Part shown: piece by piece, positions 17,612-26,504 of the stretch
Position numbering within the stretch: position 1 is the first letter of the stretch
Layout: each line of letters opens with the position of its first letter
Assembly (NCBI RefSeq): GCF_018129965.1
Contig: NZ_JAFCKW010000001.1
Location: 620,001-684,000, forward strand
Source: Bradyrhizobium diazoefficiens
GTDB lineage: Bacteria; Pseudomonadota; Alphaproteobacteria; Rhizobiales; Xanthobacteraceae
Reading direction: 5' to 3'
DNA: 64,000 nt
The notes under the pieces: generated by a model
What the model saw: only the letters and a program-made list of their open reading frames with translations
Databases searched by the model: none
Told to the model about the DNA's origin: nothing
Program-made: the position numbers and the translations under genes

Positions 17612-17735
17612 GTTTCCGGCACCTTCCGTCGCGACCCACGACATGCCCTGCGCGTGCTTGACTTCGCACCCGTACGGACGTGATCTAGGCGGTCAGCGAG
17701 CCACTCGCATAACGAGCTCGCCTTGGGAGGATGCA

Positions 17736-19004
17736 ATGAACAAGACGATCGCCATGGTCGCGGCGGCGGTGGCCGTCATCACCTTCGGTACAGCGCGCGC
17801 CGCGCCGCTGCCCGAGGCCAACCCGGACGACGCAGGCTTCTCGAAGCAGGGTCTTGCCCGGCTCGACGATTTCTTTACCCGCGAGATCGCCGCCAGGCGT
17901 GTCCCGGGCTCAGTCGTCGCCATCGCGCGCGACGGCAAGCTCGTCCATTACAAGGCCTACGGCATGCTTGATCCGGACAAGGGCACACCCATGCCCATTG
18001 ATGCGATCTTCGCGCTGGCCTCGATGACCAAGCCGATGGCGGCCGTTGCCGGACTGACGCTGATGGAGAAAGGCCGGCTGCCGCTCCAGGCCAAGCTGTC
18101 CGACTACTATCCGGGCTTTGCCGACATGAAGGTCGGCGTGACCCAGGCCGACGGTACGCTCAAGCTCGAGCCGCAGGCCTCGCCGATCTTCATCCACGAT
18201 CTCTACCGGCATACGTCCGGATTGATGTATGGCGGCCGCCCGGACAGTTCCAGCCCGGTGGCGCGACAGTACCCTGACGGCGTCGCGCCCGCGGTGGAAG
18301 GCGACACCCAGGCCTTCATCGACCGCATCACGAAGCTGCCGCTGGCGCATCAACCCTCGACGGAATTCGAGTACGGCTTCTCGATCGACGTGCTCGGCGC
18401 CGTGGTCGAGAAGGTGAGCGAGCAAAGGCTCGGCGACTATCTTGCCGCCAATGTGTGGCAGCCGCTCGGCATGAATGATGCAACCTTCCATCCCACCGAT
18501 GCGCAGCGCCCGCGCCTCGCCCGCCCGTTTGCCAACGACCCGCTGACCGGCAAGCCGCAAGCCATCAAGCTGCTGGACACGGCGACCAAATTCGATTGCG
18601 GCGGCGCCTGCTCGTTCGCGACGGTCGGCGACTACGTCCGTTTCGGACAGATGCTGCTCAACGGCGGCGAACTCGACGGCCAGCGTATCCTCTCCCCGAA
18701 GACCGTGCATCACATGACGACCAACCATCTTGGTCCCGAGATCAAGAACAACGTGGCGACCATCGAGCCGCATCGCGCCGGCTTCGGCTTTGGCCTTGCG
18801 GTCGCGGTCCGCACCAGCGAAGGCTTGTCATCTGTCCCCGGCAATCCCGGCGAGTTCACCTGGAATGGAGCGTTCGGAACGCAGTTCTTCTGCGATCCCA
18901 AGGAGCGCCTCGTCGTGGTGGTGGGAACGGCGGCACCGGGCGAACTGCGCAAATATTATCGCGAGCAGGTCCAGGACATCGTCTATGGCGCGATGGTGAA
19001 GTGA
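17736..19004 (+). CDS. Secreted serine hydrolase of the beta-lactamase/esterase (class C-like) family
   Basis: A 422-residue protein with a signal peptide cleaved near ARA (residues 20-23). The SxxK active-site motif is SMTK at 96-99, and a Tyr motif lies in FEYGFSIDVLG. The family contains DD-peptidases, esterases such as EstB and beta-lactamase-like enzymes; this member lacks a clear class-C KTG triad that I can place with certainty, so esterase activity is more likely than antibiotic resistance. GGGAGG stands 5 bp before the ATG at 17736. Confidence 0.85.
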   Translation: MNKTIAMVAAAVAVITFGTARAAPLPEANPDDAGFSKQGLARLDDFFTREIAARRVPGSVVAIARDGKLVHYKAYGMLDPDKGTPMPIDAIFALASMTKPMAAVAGLTLMEKGRLPLQAKLSDYYPGFADMKVGVTQADGTLKLEPQASPIFIHDLYRHTSGLMYGGRPDSSSPVARQYPDGVAPAVEGDTQAFIDRITKLPLAHQPSTEFEYGFSIDVLGAVVEKVSEQRLGDYLAANVWQPLGMNDATFHPTDAQRPRLARPFANDPLTGKPQAIKLLDTATKFDCGGACSFATVGDYVRFGQMLLNGGELDGQRILSPKTVHHMTTNHLGPEIKNNVATIEPHRAGFGFGLAVAVRTSEGLSSVPGNPGEFTWNGAFGTQFFCDPKERLVVVVGTAAPGELRKYYREQVQDIVYGAMVK

Positions 19005-19026
19005 GACTGACAGCCTGAAACAAAGA

Positions 19027-19049
19027 AGGGCGGCCGCTTGGGCCGCCCT
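19027..19049 (-). terminator. Terminator between converging hydrolase genes
   Basis: AGGGCGGCC and GGCCGCCCT form a 9-bp stem with a 5-nt loop. On the minus strand it is followed by a T-rich run (TTCTTTGTTTC), so it best serves the dienelactone hydrolase gene; it may also stop the convergent plus-strand gene. Confidence 0.75.
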
Positions 19050-19062
19050 CCGAATTCCAGCA

Positions 19063-19947
19063 TCAACTCAGGACGCCGTACCTCTTGAACCAGGTCTCCG
19101 CCTGCTTCCAGGCATCTTCCGCCGCCTCCTTGCGGTAACTGCCGCGGTAGTCGGCATGAAAGCCGTGCGGCGCGTCCGGATAGATCTTGAATTCGGCCGT
19201 CTTCTTGTTCTCCGCGAGCGCCGCCTTCATCTGCTCGACCTGGGCAACGGGAATGCCGGTGTCGGCGCCGCCATACAGGCCGAGCACCGGCGCCTTCATC
19301 TCCGGGGCCAGTTGCAGCGGGCTCTTCGGCCAGAGCGGATTGGCAGGATCGACCACCGTGCCGTAGAAGGCGACGCCCGCCTTGAGCGCATCGCTATGGG
19401 CGGCATATTCCCAGACGGTGCGCCCGCCGCGGCAGAAACCGATGATACCCAGCCTGGCGGTGTCGCCGCCTCCCGAGCCCGCCCAAGCCGCGGTCGCGTC
19501 GAGATCGGACAGCAGCTCAGCGTCCGGCTTGGCATTGACGATCGGCAGCAGGTCCTTGATCTCACTGACCTTGGTGAGATCGACGCCCTTGCGGAAGTAA
19601 TAATCGGGCGCGATCGCGAATGCGCCGAGCTTCGCCAGACGCCGCGTCACGTCCTTGATGTATTCATGGAGGCCGAAGATCTCCATCGCCACGATGATCA
19701 CGGGCGCCTTGGTATTGCCGGCCGGGCGGGCGAAGTAGGCGGGCATCTCTTCGGAGCCGATCTTGATCTTGGCCTCGCCAGCCTGGAGGCCGCCGGTGTC
19801 GGTGGTCACCACAGCGGCGCGGACCGGTCCGGCCGCGAGCGTGTAGCCGGCGGCGACGGCGGTCGCGCCCATAAATCCGCGTCGCGACACCGGAGGTGGC
19901 TTGGTCAGCCCGACAACGTCGGATGTCATGGTGGTTTCAATGCTCAT
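19063..19947 (-). CDS. Tat-exported dienelactone hydrolase-family protein
   Basis: A 294-residue alpha/beta hydrolase. SRRGFMG at 21-27 followed by a hydrophobic stretch is a twin-arginine signal. The catalytic triad is visible: the cysteine in GFCRGG, the aspartate in YGGADTGIP and the histidine in PDAPHGFH. The family hydrolyses dienelactones or related esters; periplasmic Tat-exported members are common in rhizobia and of unknown substrate. ATG 19947 is preceded by AAGGATGAAGCG. Confidence 0.86.
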   Translation of the reverse strand: MSIETTMTSDVVGLTKPPPVSRRGFMGATAVAAGYTLAAGPVRAAVVTTDTGGLQAGEAKIKIGSEEMPAYFARPAGNTKAPVIIVAMEIFGLHEYIKDVTRRLAKLGAFAIAPDYYFRKGVDLTKVSEIKDLLPIVNAKPDAELLSDLDATAAWAGSGGGDTARLGIIGFCRGGRTVWEYAAHSDALKAGVAFYGTVVDPANPLWPKSPLQLAPEMKAPVLGLYGGADTGIPVAQVEQMKAALAENKKTAEFKIYPDAPHGFHADYRGSYRKEAAEDAWKQAETWFKRYGVLS

Positions 19948-20524
19948 CGCTTCATCCTTCCTGATGCCAAAGCCCTGTTCCTTCAGTCGACGCATTCACC
20001 AAGAAGGCCAGGCGAAACGCAAATCACCAGCCTGCGAGCGCGACACCTTGACGATCGATGCGTCGCACCGATCGTATTTCGGATTTAACCGTCCAGCCGC
20101 ATTGCAGCGCAATATCCATTAACCGAAAACGTTGGTTGTCCCGTCATCTTTCGCGTGGCCCGGGTTGCAGGCATTCCACCTTCGCGCGCGCTTCGAAATG
20201 TCCTGCAACGAGAAACGGGCTCAGCAACGGCCGTATTAGCATATCGTAATGCCTCGCCGTCGCGTTTGATCGGGCTCTCGCGCGCTGATCCGGGTTATTT
20301 GACTGAAGTTTTCAGAAGAGTTGAGCCGTGCAATTTACTCGAACTTTCTTTGTGACGCTCTAGTTCCACGTCCGAACCTTCGATCTCCAGAACGGAGACG
20401 CGTCTTCCAAGCGCGGCAAGTGGTCACGTATCGAACGAAGCATCGCTCGACGGCTTCAGTCTCGCCCGCCGGATCGCACGACAAACACTCAATTGAAGAT
20501 AACTTTATCCGATCCGGACTTGAA
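19948..20524. other. Intergenic region before the first MarR gene
   Basis: A 577-bp gap with lower G+C than its surroundings. The frame of the MarR gene stays open to 20321, but homology with the second MarR protein begins at 20525, so I treat the upstream part as 5' region. I see no RNA gene or strong palindrome. Confidence 0.5.
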
Positions 20525-21103
20525 ATGATTTTAGCTCGCGAAGCGATTGAATTATTGGGGCAGGTGGCCCGCATCCTGTGGTTCGAAGGCACCAAGCACG
20601 GCCTGCGCGACCGCGAATGGATGGCCCTGCGGTTTCTCTCCCGCGCCAACCGTTTCTCGCGGACGCCGTCGGCGCTCGCGAGCTACGTCGGCACCACGCG
20701 CGGCACCGCATCGTTCATCATCGGCGAACTCGAGCGGCTCGGTTATATCGAGCGAAAACGCTCGGCCACGGACAAGCGCTCGGTGTTGCTCAGCGTCACG
20801 CAGCAGGGCAAGAAGTTCCTCACTCGCGACCCCGTCAATGTTCTCGTCGAAGCCATCGCGGTTCTGGACGATGACGGCAAGATCCGCTTCCGCGACACGC
20901 TCCGGCACGTGCTCGATAAGTCGGACGCCGCGGAGCAGCGGCATCATACCGATGTTTGCAAGCGATGCATCTTCCTGCGCGAAGATCGCGCCGCCGCGGA
21001 CGGCAAGACGACGTCCGATTTCAGCTGCCGCCTGTTCCGCGCGCCGATCTCGGAGCAGGAGATCGATCTGTTATGCACCAGCTTCGAGCATCACCGCCAA
21101 TAG
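20525..21103 (+). CDS. MarR-family regulator with C-terminal four-cysteine motif (paralogue 1)
   Basis: A 192-residue protein with a MarR winged helix (residues about 28-100, including FSRTPSALASYVGTTRGTASFII and the wing SATDKRSVLLSVT). After the DNA-binding domain comes Cys145-x2-Cys148, Cys168 and Cys184, spaced to bind a metal or respond to redox. The start is fixed by alignment with the paralogue at 59526: 42 of the first 52 residues are the same. It stands just outside the flagellar locus, and its twin is on the other side, so a role in motility control is possible but not shown. Confidence 0.85.
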   Translation: MILAREAIELLGQVARILWFEGTKHGLRDREWMALRFLSRANRFSRTPSALASYVGTTRGTASFIIGELERLGYIERKRSATDKRSVLLSVTQQGKKFLTRDPVNVLVEAIAVLDDDGKIRFRDTLRHVLDKSDAAEQRHHTDVCKRCIFLREDRAAADGKTTSDFSCRLFRAPISEQEIDLLCTSFEHHRQ

Positions 21104-21116
21104 AAGGCCCCACCCA

Positions 21117-22058
21117 TCAGGGCGCCGCTTTGCGTGATGAATAGACGACGCCTCCGCTGGCTTCCACCACCAGCCGGCCATTCTCGCTTCTGATCTCTTC
21201 GATGCGGCCAAGGCCGGGCACCTGCTGTCCCAATACGGCCTCGATGACGCCGTTTGGACTTTGCAGGATCGCAATTCCTTCATAAGCCTGGCGCACCGAC
21301 CAGCCCTTGATGACCTTGCGCGGCGCGGACGTGCGCTCGGATGGAGGCAGCGAACCCGTGATCTCGGGCGCTGTGACCGAAGCCATCACCGGCATCGGCT
21401 GCTGCGGTTGTGAGGCCACAGGCGTCGGAGCCTGGGCCTGCGCCAGGGCGAGCTTGTCGAGCTTCACCGTCGAGGACGAACTGACCCGTTCGATCCGATC
21501 CAGATTCTCGGCGAAGCGGCCAAAACGGTCGTTGGTCGCCTTGCTCGATTGATCGACGGCAGTGCGCAGGCCGTCGAGATTTTCGGACACACCCGACACC
21601 TGCTTGCGCAGCTGCGCCACGGTCTCGCGCAGATTCCTGATCTCCATATTGGCCGCGACATTGCTCTGGGCGGGCTGCATGGTGAGATAGGCGATCACGC
21701 CGGTGCAGGCGCAGACTACCAGGATTGCCGCGACCGCCAGGGTGGCGAGCGGTGCGACCCATGTCGGACGGGGTGGCGGCGGCTTGGCCACGATCGTCGC
21801 GGGCTTGATCACGACCGGTGCAGGCTTTGGTATCGCCATCTTGTCGAGGCGCGCCTTTGCACGAATACGCTTCAGACCCTCGAGCGCTTCCTTTGCCAGA
21901 GTTTCATCACTTGCCGCTGCCGACGCACGCCTCGCGTTCGGAGCAGGCTTTGTCGCGCGCGCCGCATTGTCCTTATTATCCCGCGCTTCCGGCACTCCCT
22001 TCGCCGCAGCGGGAGTATCAGCGGATTCGCTGGGACGAGCTTGTCCATCGGACAACAT
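21117..22058 (-). CDS. Membrane-anchored coiled-coil protein of unknown function
   Basis: A 313-residue protein. The first 100 residues are polar and Ala/Pro-rich, one transmembrane helix follows (LATLAVAAILVVCACTGVIA, about 124-143), then a coiled-coil periplasmic stretch (MEIRNLRETVAQLRKQVSGV...) and a C-terminal domain ending GLGRIEEIRSENGRLVVEASGGVV. This last domain, with its PGLGRIxxI and GRLVVxxxxGVV pattern, recurs in uncharacterised alphaproteobacterial envelope proteins. ATG 22058 is chosen because GGAG is upstream and the longer frame has no membrane or family match. Function unknown; it converges on the MarR gene. Confidence 0.75.
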   Translation of the reverse strand: MLSDGQARPSESADTPAAAKGVPEARDNKDNAARATKPAPNARRASAAASDETLAKEALEGLKRIRAKARLDKMAIPKPAPVVIKPATIVAKPPPPRPTWVAPLATLAVAAILVVCACTGVIAYLTMQPAQSNVAANMEIRNLRETVAQLRKQVSGVSENLDGLRTAVDQSSKATNDRFGRFAENLDRIERVSSSSTVKLDKLALAQAQAPTPVASQPQQPMPVMASVTAPEITGSLPPSERTSAPRKVIKGWSVRQAYEGIAILQSPNGVIEAVLGQQVPGLGRIEEIRSENGRLVVEASGGVVYSSRKAAP

Positions 22059-22877
22059 GTGAAAATGCTCCGTTCGCTTCTGGCTACCGAACGGTGACGC
22101 TAATTGTCGAAGCTTGCCTGAAACGTGCGCATGAAAACTCTTTTCACGTGCAAGATGCGGCGTCACTTGAATCAAATGTGTCATGCACGTCGCAAGAGTG
22201 CGACTCGAAAGACACACCCTCGCCAAGATTTCGCCGAGCTGGAGTCGCCGCGACCGACATGAGTCGAATTGTCGCATGTGGAAATCCGGACACTGGGGTC
22301 AATCCGGGGTTGCAAAACCGTCCACGCATTTCGCCCGCGATACTACCTAAAATGGCTGTAATTATACGGGGATGCGGAACCTTAGAACCGTCGCGGTGCA
22401 AAACTAGTTTTGAAATCAAATCAACTGATGCGATTGAATATACATAGAAACAACCCGAAACGGATCAACAGCATCAAACACGCATAGCAACCGCTTTGTT
22501 ACGCACGCTTGATCGGAAATCGGCAATTGTTACGGTCCTACTCAAGTGATTCTCGCCAGTTGGCGAGGGGATCGACACAGTTCAGTAGCGTTCGGAAGCA
22601 ACAAGCAACCTGGCGAAACTGTTCTACGTCGCTGTCTCAATCCGCTCCGCGAGGTGATCCGTAAGACACTCGCCGGGCCTCACGAAGTAAGCGTTCAGTA
22701 TCGAGTCGAAGTAACAGGCCTGCATGCGCAGGCACTGAATGCGTTGGGCTGCCCGTGAATATCGAAACCATAACAACGGTTCGCGGGAAGGAATGTCGTC
22801 AAACAGCATCGTCGCCGAGCCGGGTCATCACAAGAACCAGCCGGCCGCGACAGGTGCGAAACAGGGGCGAAGGACTG
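22059..22877. other. Long intergenic region upstream of lafR
   Basis: An 819-bp gap between two diverging genes, with a relatively A+T-rich centre (about 22340-22540). It must contain the promoters of lafR and of the coiled-coil protein. I could not find a copy of the 11-bp-spaced CAAGC element here, which would fit lafR standing above the other flagellar genes in the hierarchy. No gene seen. Confidence 0.5.
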
Positions 22878-23648
22878 ATGTATATTATCGTTGATGATCG
22901 CGAGAGCGTCACGAACAGCTATGTTGGAGGGCTCGTTCGCGAAGGCGTATCGTCGATCGGATTCTCCTCCGGAGAATTCTGGGAATGGCTGCAATCTGCG
23001 AGTGAATCGGATCTGGCTGCGGTCGACGCGTTCCTTCTCGGAGATTGCGATGCCCGAGCAAGCCTGCCAAGGGCGATGCGCAAGCGCTCATCGGCGCCCA
23101 TCATCGCCATGAGCAGCCAGAAGATGCTCAAGAACACGCTGGAGCTGTTCGAATCCGGCGTCGACGACGTCGTGCACGTGCCGATCCACCTGCGCGAGAT
23201 CCTCGCCCGGACGGCCGCCATTGCGCGCCGCCGGGTGGGCGAGTTGCCGAGGCCCTGCGAGACCCGGATCCAGGTCTTCTTCAACGGACGAGACCCCGAG
23301 ATTGCGGGCCGCGCCCTCACCCTGCCTCGCCGCGAATTGCGCATTCTCGAATATATGGTGAGCAATCACGGCAAGTGGATCACCAAGACACAGATCTTCA
23401 ACGCGGTCTACGGCATCTTCGAGTCGACCTTCGACGAGAGCGTGATCGAGAGCCATGTGAGCAAGCTGCGCAAGAAACTCCGCGACCGCCTCGGCTTCGA
23501 CGCGATCGTGGCCCGGCGCTACGTCGGATACCGCATCAACATCCCGGCCGGCGAGACCATCGATGTGCCGATGCAGGACCTCGACGAGGTCGGTATCCTG
23601 CTGAACAGGGCGCATGCAGCTCCGGCGGCGTATCCGGCTGGAAACTGA
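22878..23648 (+). CDS. lafR: Flagellar master regulator, FtcR/Rem/LafR-type OmpR-family protein
   Basis: A 256-residue two-domain protein. The N-terminal receiver keeps Asp6-Asp7, but the usual phospho-acceptor position is Gly55 (AFLLGDCD, with Asp56 next to it) and the usual lysine before Pro is Val (VHVPIHLREIL). The C-terminal winged helix is intact (LTLPRRELRILEYMV...SVIESHVSKLRKKL...RYVGYRIN). Proteins of this type (Brucella FtcR, Sinorhizobium Rem, Bradyrhizobium LafR) switch on flagellar genes. It heads the locus, and GAAGGA precedes ATG 22878. Its OmpR-type domain suits the 11-bp direct repeats found before each flagellar operon. Confidence 0.88.
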   Translation: MYIIVDDRESVTNSYVGGLVREGVSSIGFSSGEFWEWLQSASESDLAAVDAFLLGDCDARASLPRAMRKRSSAPIIAMSSQKMLKNTLELFESGVDDVVHVPIHLREILARTAAIARRRVGELPRPCETRIQVFFNGRDPEIAGRALTLPRRELRILEYMVSNHGKWITKTQIFNAVYGIFESTFDESVIESHVSKLRKKLRDRLGFDAIVARRYVGYRINIPAGETIDVPMQDLDEVGILLNRAHAAPAAYPAGN

Positions 23649-23680
23649 CGGCTCAGGGCGCAAACTCAACACGAATTGAC

Positions 23681-23716
23681 AACGGCCTCCGCGAAGCAAC
23701 CTTCGCGGAGGCCGTT
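23681..23716. terminator. Strong hairpin between lafR and the converging flagellar operon
   Basis: AACGGCCTCCGCGAAG and CTTCGCGGAGGCCGTT pair perfectly over 16 bp with a CAAC loop. A short T run follows on the plus strand. It lies between converging genes and probably ends transcription from both sides. Confidence 0.8.
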
Positions 23717-23839
23717 TGACGTTCGGCGGTGGACACGACAGAACCCAGACACCACCGCTTGCGGCAGCCGTCACGGCTCCGGCTTCTTGCTCCCGATGCG
23801 TCCTGAAGCGAACCTGTATCCCGTTCGCCCGAAAGCGCT

Positions 23840-24298
23840 TCAGGGCTTCTGCTGGAATTCTTCCTTCGACACGTAGTTGAAGTCCTCGACCAGAACGTCC
23901 TGGACGACGTCGGCCTGCATCCGCTCGTTGACCCGCTGCTTGATGGCGGTCGTGAGGATGGAGAGGTCGTAGCGAGCGAGCTTCCTGAAATCCAGACGCT
24001 CGTCCGCATAGATCCTGCGGAAGGCCTCATCCACCACGAACGGCTCCGGCGGAACGGTGAGCTGATGCATGGTCCGCGCCTCGACGGTATAGACGAAGCG
24101 TGCGACGATATAGCCCTGGACGCCGCCGCCCTCGACCATGGGAACGCTCAGCGCACGCGTCTTCTGGTACTGCAACCCATCGAGAAATTCGTCCTTTGCC
24201 GGGAGCAGGGTGCCGTTTTCCTTCCAATAGGCCACCGCATAGCTCGTACCCGCAGTGAGGATGCATACCCAGAGCCCGGCCAGCACGAGTCTGATCAT
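23840..24298 (-). CDS. Single-pass membrane protein at the end of the flhA operon
   Basis: A 152-residue protein with one N-terminal transmembrane segment (IRLVLAGLWVCILTAGTSYAVAYW) and a periplasmic domain containing YIVARFVYTVEA and RYDLSILTTAIKQRVNERMQADVVQDVLVEDFNYVSKEEF. The single anchor, and a C-terminal helix followed by a short strand, recall the FliL layout, but no clear match can be claimed and a better FliL is encoded at 45366-45806. Its start overlaps the preceding flgN-like gene (ATGA). It is probably an accessory basal-body protein of this flagellar type. Confidence 0.75.
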   Translation of the reverse strand: MIRLVLAGLWVCILTAGTSYAVAYWKENGTLLPAKDEFLDGLQYQKTRALSVPMVEGGGVQGYIVARFVYTVEARTMHQLTVPPEPFVVDEAFRRIYADERLDFRKLARYDLSILTTAIKQRVNERMQADVVQDVLVEDFNYVSKEEFQQKP

Positions 24299-24807
24299 TT
24301 TTCGTCTCGCGTTGTGCGACCCGTGTAGGTGCCGTCCGATTCGGCATCCTTCATCGCCTTGACGATGATGGTCGCGACTTCGCGCACCGCATCGTAATGC
24401 ATTTCGAGGATGGCGCGATTCCGCTCGAGCTTCTCGCGCAGCCGCTTGATCTCCTCGGTGACCTCGACTTCCGTGCCGAGATGCATGCGCGACCGCATCA
24501 GGCGGACGAATTCGAGCATGCTCCGGCTCTTCCGGGCGCTGAAGTCGTCGAAGTCGATCTTCTTGCCCGTCGCGAGTGCGGCCGTCTCCTCCTCGACGAT
24601 GTTCTCGAGCCGACGGATCGCCGTGAGCAGGCCGCGCACCTCGTCCGATCTTGCCTCGTCCACGCCGTCGATTGGAGGCTCGCTGCCGACGTTCGGAAGC
24701 ACCATGGGCAACAGCGCATCGCCCGGCATGGCTTCCATGTTCGTTGCCTCGGTTTCCACGACCGACCGCTCCATCTCCTGGGCAGCTATGCGTTCCTGTC
24801 CCTGCAT
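24295..24807 (-). CDS. FlgN-like flagellar coiled-coil protein
   Basis: A 170-residue, mostly helical protein. The block LLTAIRRLENIVEEETAALATGKKIDFDDFSARKSRSMLEFVR followed by a long helix is typical of the alphaproteobacterial FlgN-like group; FlgN is the export chaperone of the hook-filament junction proteins FlgK and FlgL. ATG 24807 is chosen over an upstream TTG because GAGGGG lies 9 bp before it. It lies between flgJ and the membrane gene in the flhA operon. The chaperone role is inferred from family and context. Confidence 0.72.
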   Translation of the reverse strand: MQGQERIAAQEMERSVVETEATNMEAMPGDALLPMVLPNVGSEPPIDGVDEARSDEVRGLLTAIRRLENIVEEETAALATGKKIDFDDFSARKSRSMLEFVRLMRSRMHLGTEVEVTEEIKRLREKLERNRAILEMHYDAVREVATIIVKAMKDAESDGTYTGRTTRDEK

Positions 24808-24846
24808 TGGATATTCACCCCTCAACTTCTGTCGTCCATTCCCGGA

Positions 24847-25329
24847 TCATGATCCCGCCTTGCCGGTGACATCGATACCTGCCGGATGCGCGGCGGCTAA
24901 TTGCTTGGCGATGCCAATGCCCTTGCGTTTCGCGAGTTGGGCACCGAGTTGCTCTGCCAGCATCGACTTCCAGATACCGCCGGCCGTGCCCTTGCCGAAG
25001 ACCTCCTCCGATTCCTTCGGGAGCATCGTTTCGACGAAGGTCTGGAGAATGAACGCCTCGAATTTGCGGTACACCTCGCCCGAGGCCGGCGCCTTGATCA
25101 CCTGCACCGGCGCTCCGTTGACCGCACCCGACTGCGCTTCGGCAACCTTGGCTGCGGCTTGATCGGCAGCAGCTGCCGCAGCCTTTCCGACCTCCGCGTC
25201 CATCGTGGCGGCGAAATCGGTATCCGATGATTTCAGCGCATCGAGCTTCGCGGCGGCCGCGCGCTGCGTCACCGGGTCGGCGGCGTCGAGGACGTCGAGA
25301 ACGAGGTCTGGCGTTGCTGTCACGATCAT
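24847..25329 (-). CDS. flgJ: FlgJ-type rod-binding protein without the muramidase domain
   Basis: A 160-residue protein. The N-terminal half is Ala-rich; residues about 85-150 (YRKFEAFILQTFVETMLPKESEEVFGKGTAGGIWKSMLAEQLGAQLAKRKGIGIAKQL) are the FlgJ rod-binding domain, which caps rod assembly in the periplasm. The peptidoglycan-hydrolase half of enterobacterial FlgJ is missing, as usual in alphaproteobacteria; a separate lytic transglycosylase gene is at 34072-34653. ATG 25329 overlaps the stop of the preceding gene (ATGA). Confidence 0.85.
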   Translation of the reverse strand: MIVTATPDLVLDVLDAADPVTQRAAAAKLDALKSSDTDFAATMDAEVGKAAAAAADQAAAKVAEAQSGAVNGAPVQVIKAPASGEVYRKFEAFILQTFVETMLPKESEEVFGKGTAGGIWKSMLAEQLGAQLAKRKGIGIAKQLAAAHPAGIDVTGKAGS

Positions 25330-25745
25330 GTCTTGTTCCGGTTGGCTGGCCGTTGCGTCAACTCGCTCACGGCGGGGCTCATTCCCGTCATCTCCTCGAG
25401 CGTGCGTCTCTCCGCGTCGCGAAGCTTGTCGGCGAGTGCGGCCTTCGCGACCTGCTCGAGTTGTTTCACACGGCGGCTCTGCGAGCGGACCTGGTCGAGC
25501 TGCTCCGATGCCTGCGCCTGAACCGCGCGGGCACCGACGCTCGTCCGGTTCAGGCGGCGTGCGATGGATTCGCTCGACGAGCCCACCGGCGGCTTGCCTT
25601 CGTTCAGTGTAACGACCAGCCATTCCTGCTCGTCCTGCAAGCTGCGCTCCTGCCGGCGCAATTGCGCCAGCTGCCACTCGGACAGCCGGAGCTGGAGCTT
25701 CACCAGCGAGACCATCCGGCCGAGCTTGTCCGCGCGCGACGTCAT
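25326..25745 (-). CDS. fliJ: FliJ-like export apparatus coiled-coil protein
   Basis: A 139-residue, charged, helical protein (LVKLQLRLSEWQLAQLRRQERSLQDEQEWL... and a second helix SEQLDQVRSQSRRVKQLEQVAKAAL). The size and antiparallel coiled-coil pattern fit FliJ, the soluble stalk of the flagellar export ATPase, which often shows little sequence identity. It is 6 bp from fliR and overlaps flgJ. The call rests on shape and context more than on motifs. Confidence 0.65.
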   Translation of the reverse strand: MTSRADKLGRMVSLVKLQLRLSEWQLAQLRRQERSLQDEQEWLVVTLNEGKPPVGSSSESIARRLNRTSVGARAVQAQASEQLDQVRSQSRRVKQLEQVAKAALADKLRDAERRTLEEMTGMSPAVSELTQRPANRNKT

Positions 25746-25751
25746 GGCCGG

Positions 25752-26504
25752 TCACTCCGCCAGCCACGACGAGACGCCGAGCATGAATTGCGTCAACAGC
25801 TCGTCGCTGGTGAGGTAGAGCAGCAGGAACCCGCCGAACAGCACGAACGGCACGGAGATGAAATAGACCGGAATGGCCGGCGTCAGCTTGTTGATGAGGC
25901 CGACGGCCAGATTGACGATGACCGAGTAGACGATGAACGGGCTGGCGATGCGCAACGTGAGAACGAAGGCCTCGGACAGGCGACTGACGAGCATGTCGAG
26001 CGCCATGCTTCCGCCGAGCCTGCTGCCGGGATGCCAGACGTCGTAGGAGTTCATCAGTCCCCGCAGGACCTGCCAGTGCTGGTCGGTGATGAAGAACAGG
26101 GTGATGGCGGACGCCATGATCAGCGGCACAAGCGCCGGCGCGGGATCGGTGTCGCCGACGGGGGTGCCGGGGATATTGCTCAGCCCGATCGCACTCGCCA
26201 TCACCGTCGCCATGGTCTGGAGCGCGAGGAAGAACACGCGCCCGCCAAGGCCGATGACGCTGCCGACCACGATCTCCGAGCAGATCAGGACGGCCAGCGA
26301 AAGCGGTGCGGCGTTGTCCGTGAGCGGTTTCACGATTGCGATCAGGATCGGCGTCAGCGCAAACGTCGTGACGAGCGCGACGAACAGCCGGATCTGGGCC
26401 GGAACGTTGACGCTGGAATAGCCCGGCACGAGCATCAGGCAGGCGCCGATGCGGCAGAACACGATGAACGTCACCAGCACGCTGTCGGCGAGGCCGCTGA
26501 TCAC
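25752..26504 (-). CDS. fliR: Flagellar export membrane protein FliR
   Basis: A 250-residue membrane protein with about six hydrophobic segments. The beginning [34 protein letters not shown] and the segment LPGTPVGD-like [21 protein letters not shown] are FliR landmarks. FliR forms the core of the flagellar type III export gate with FliP and FliQ. Its start overlaps the flhA stop (ATGA), the usual order in rhizobia. Confidence 0.93.
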   Translation of the reverse strand: MISGLADSVLVTFIVFCRIGACLMLVPGYSSVNVPAQIRLFVALVTTFALTPILIAIVKPLTDNAAPLSLAVLICSEIVVGSVIGLGGRVFFLALQTMATVMASAIGLSNIPGTPVGDTDPAPALVPLIMASAITLFFITDQHWQVLRGLMNSYDVWHPGSRLGGSMALDMLVSRLSEAFVLTLRIASPFIVYSVIVNLAVGLINKLTPAIPVYFISVPFVLFGGFLLLYLTSDELLTQFMLGVSSWLAE

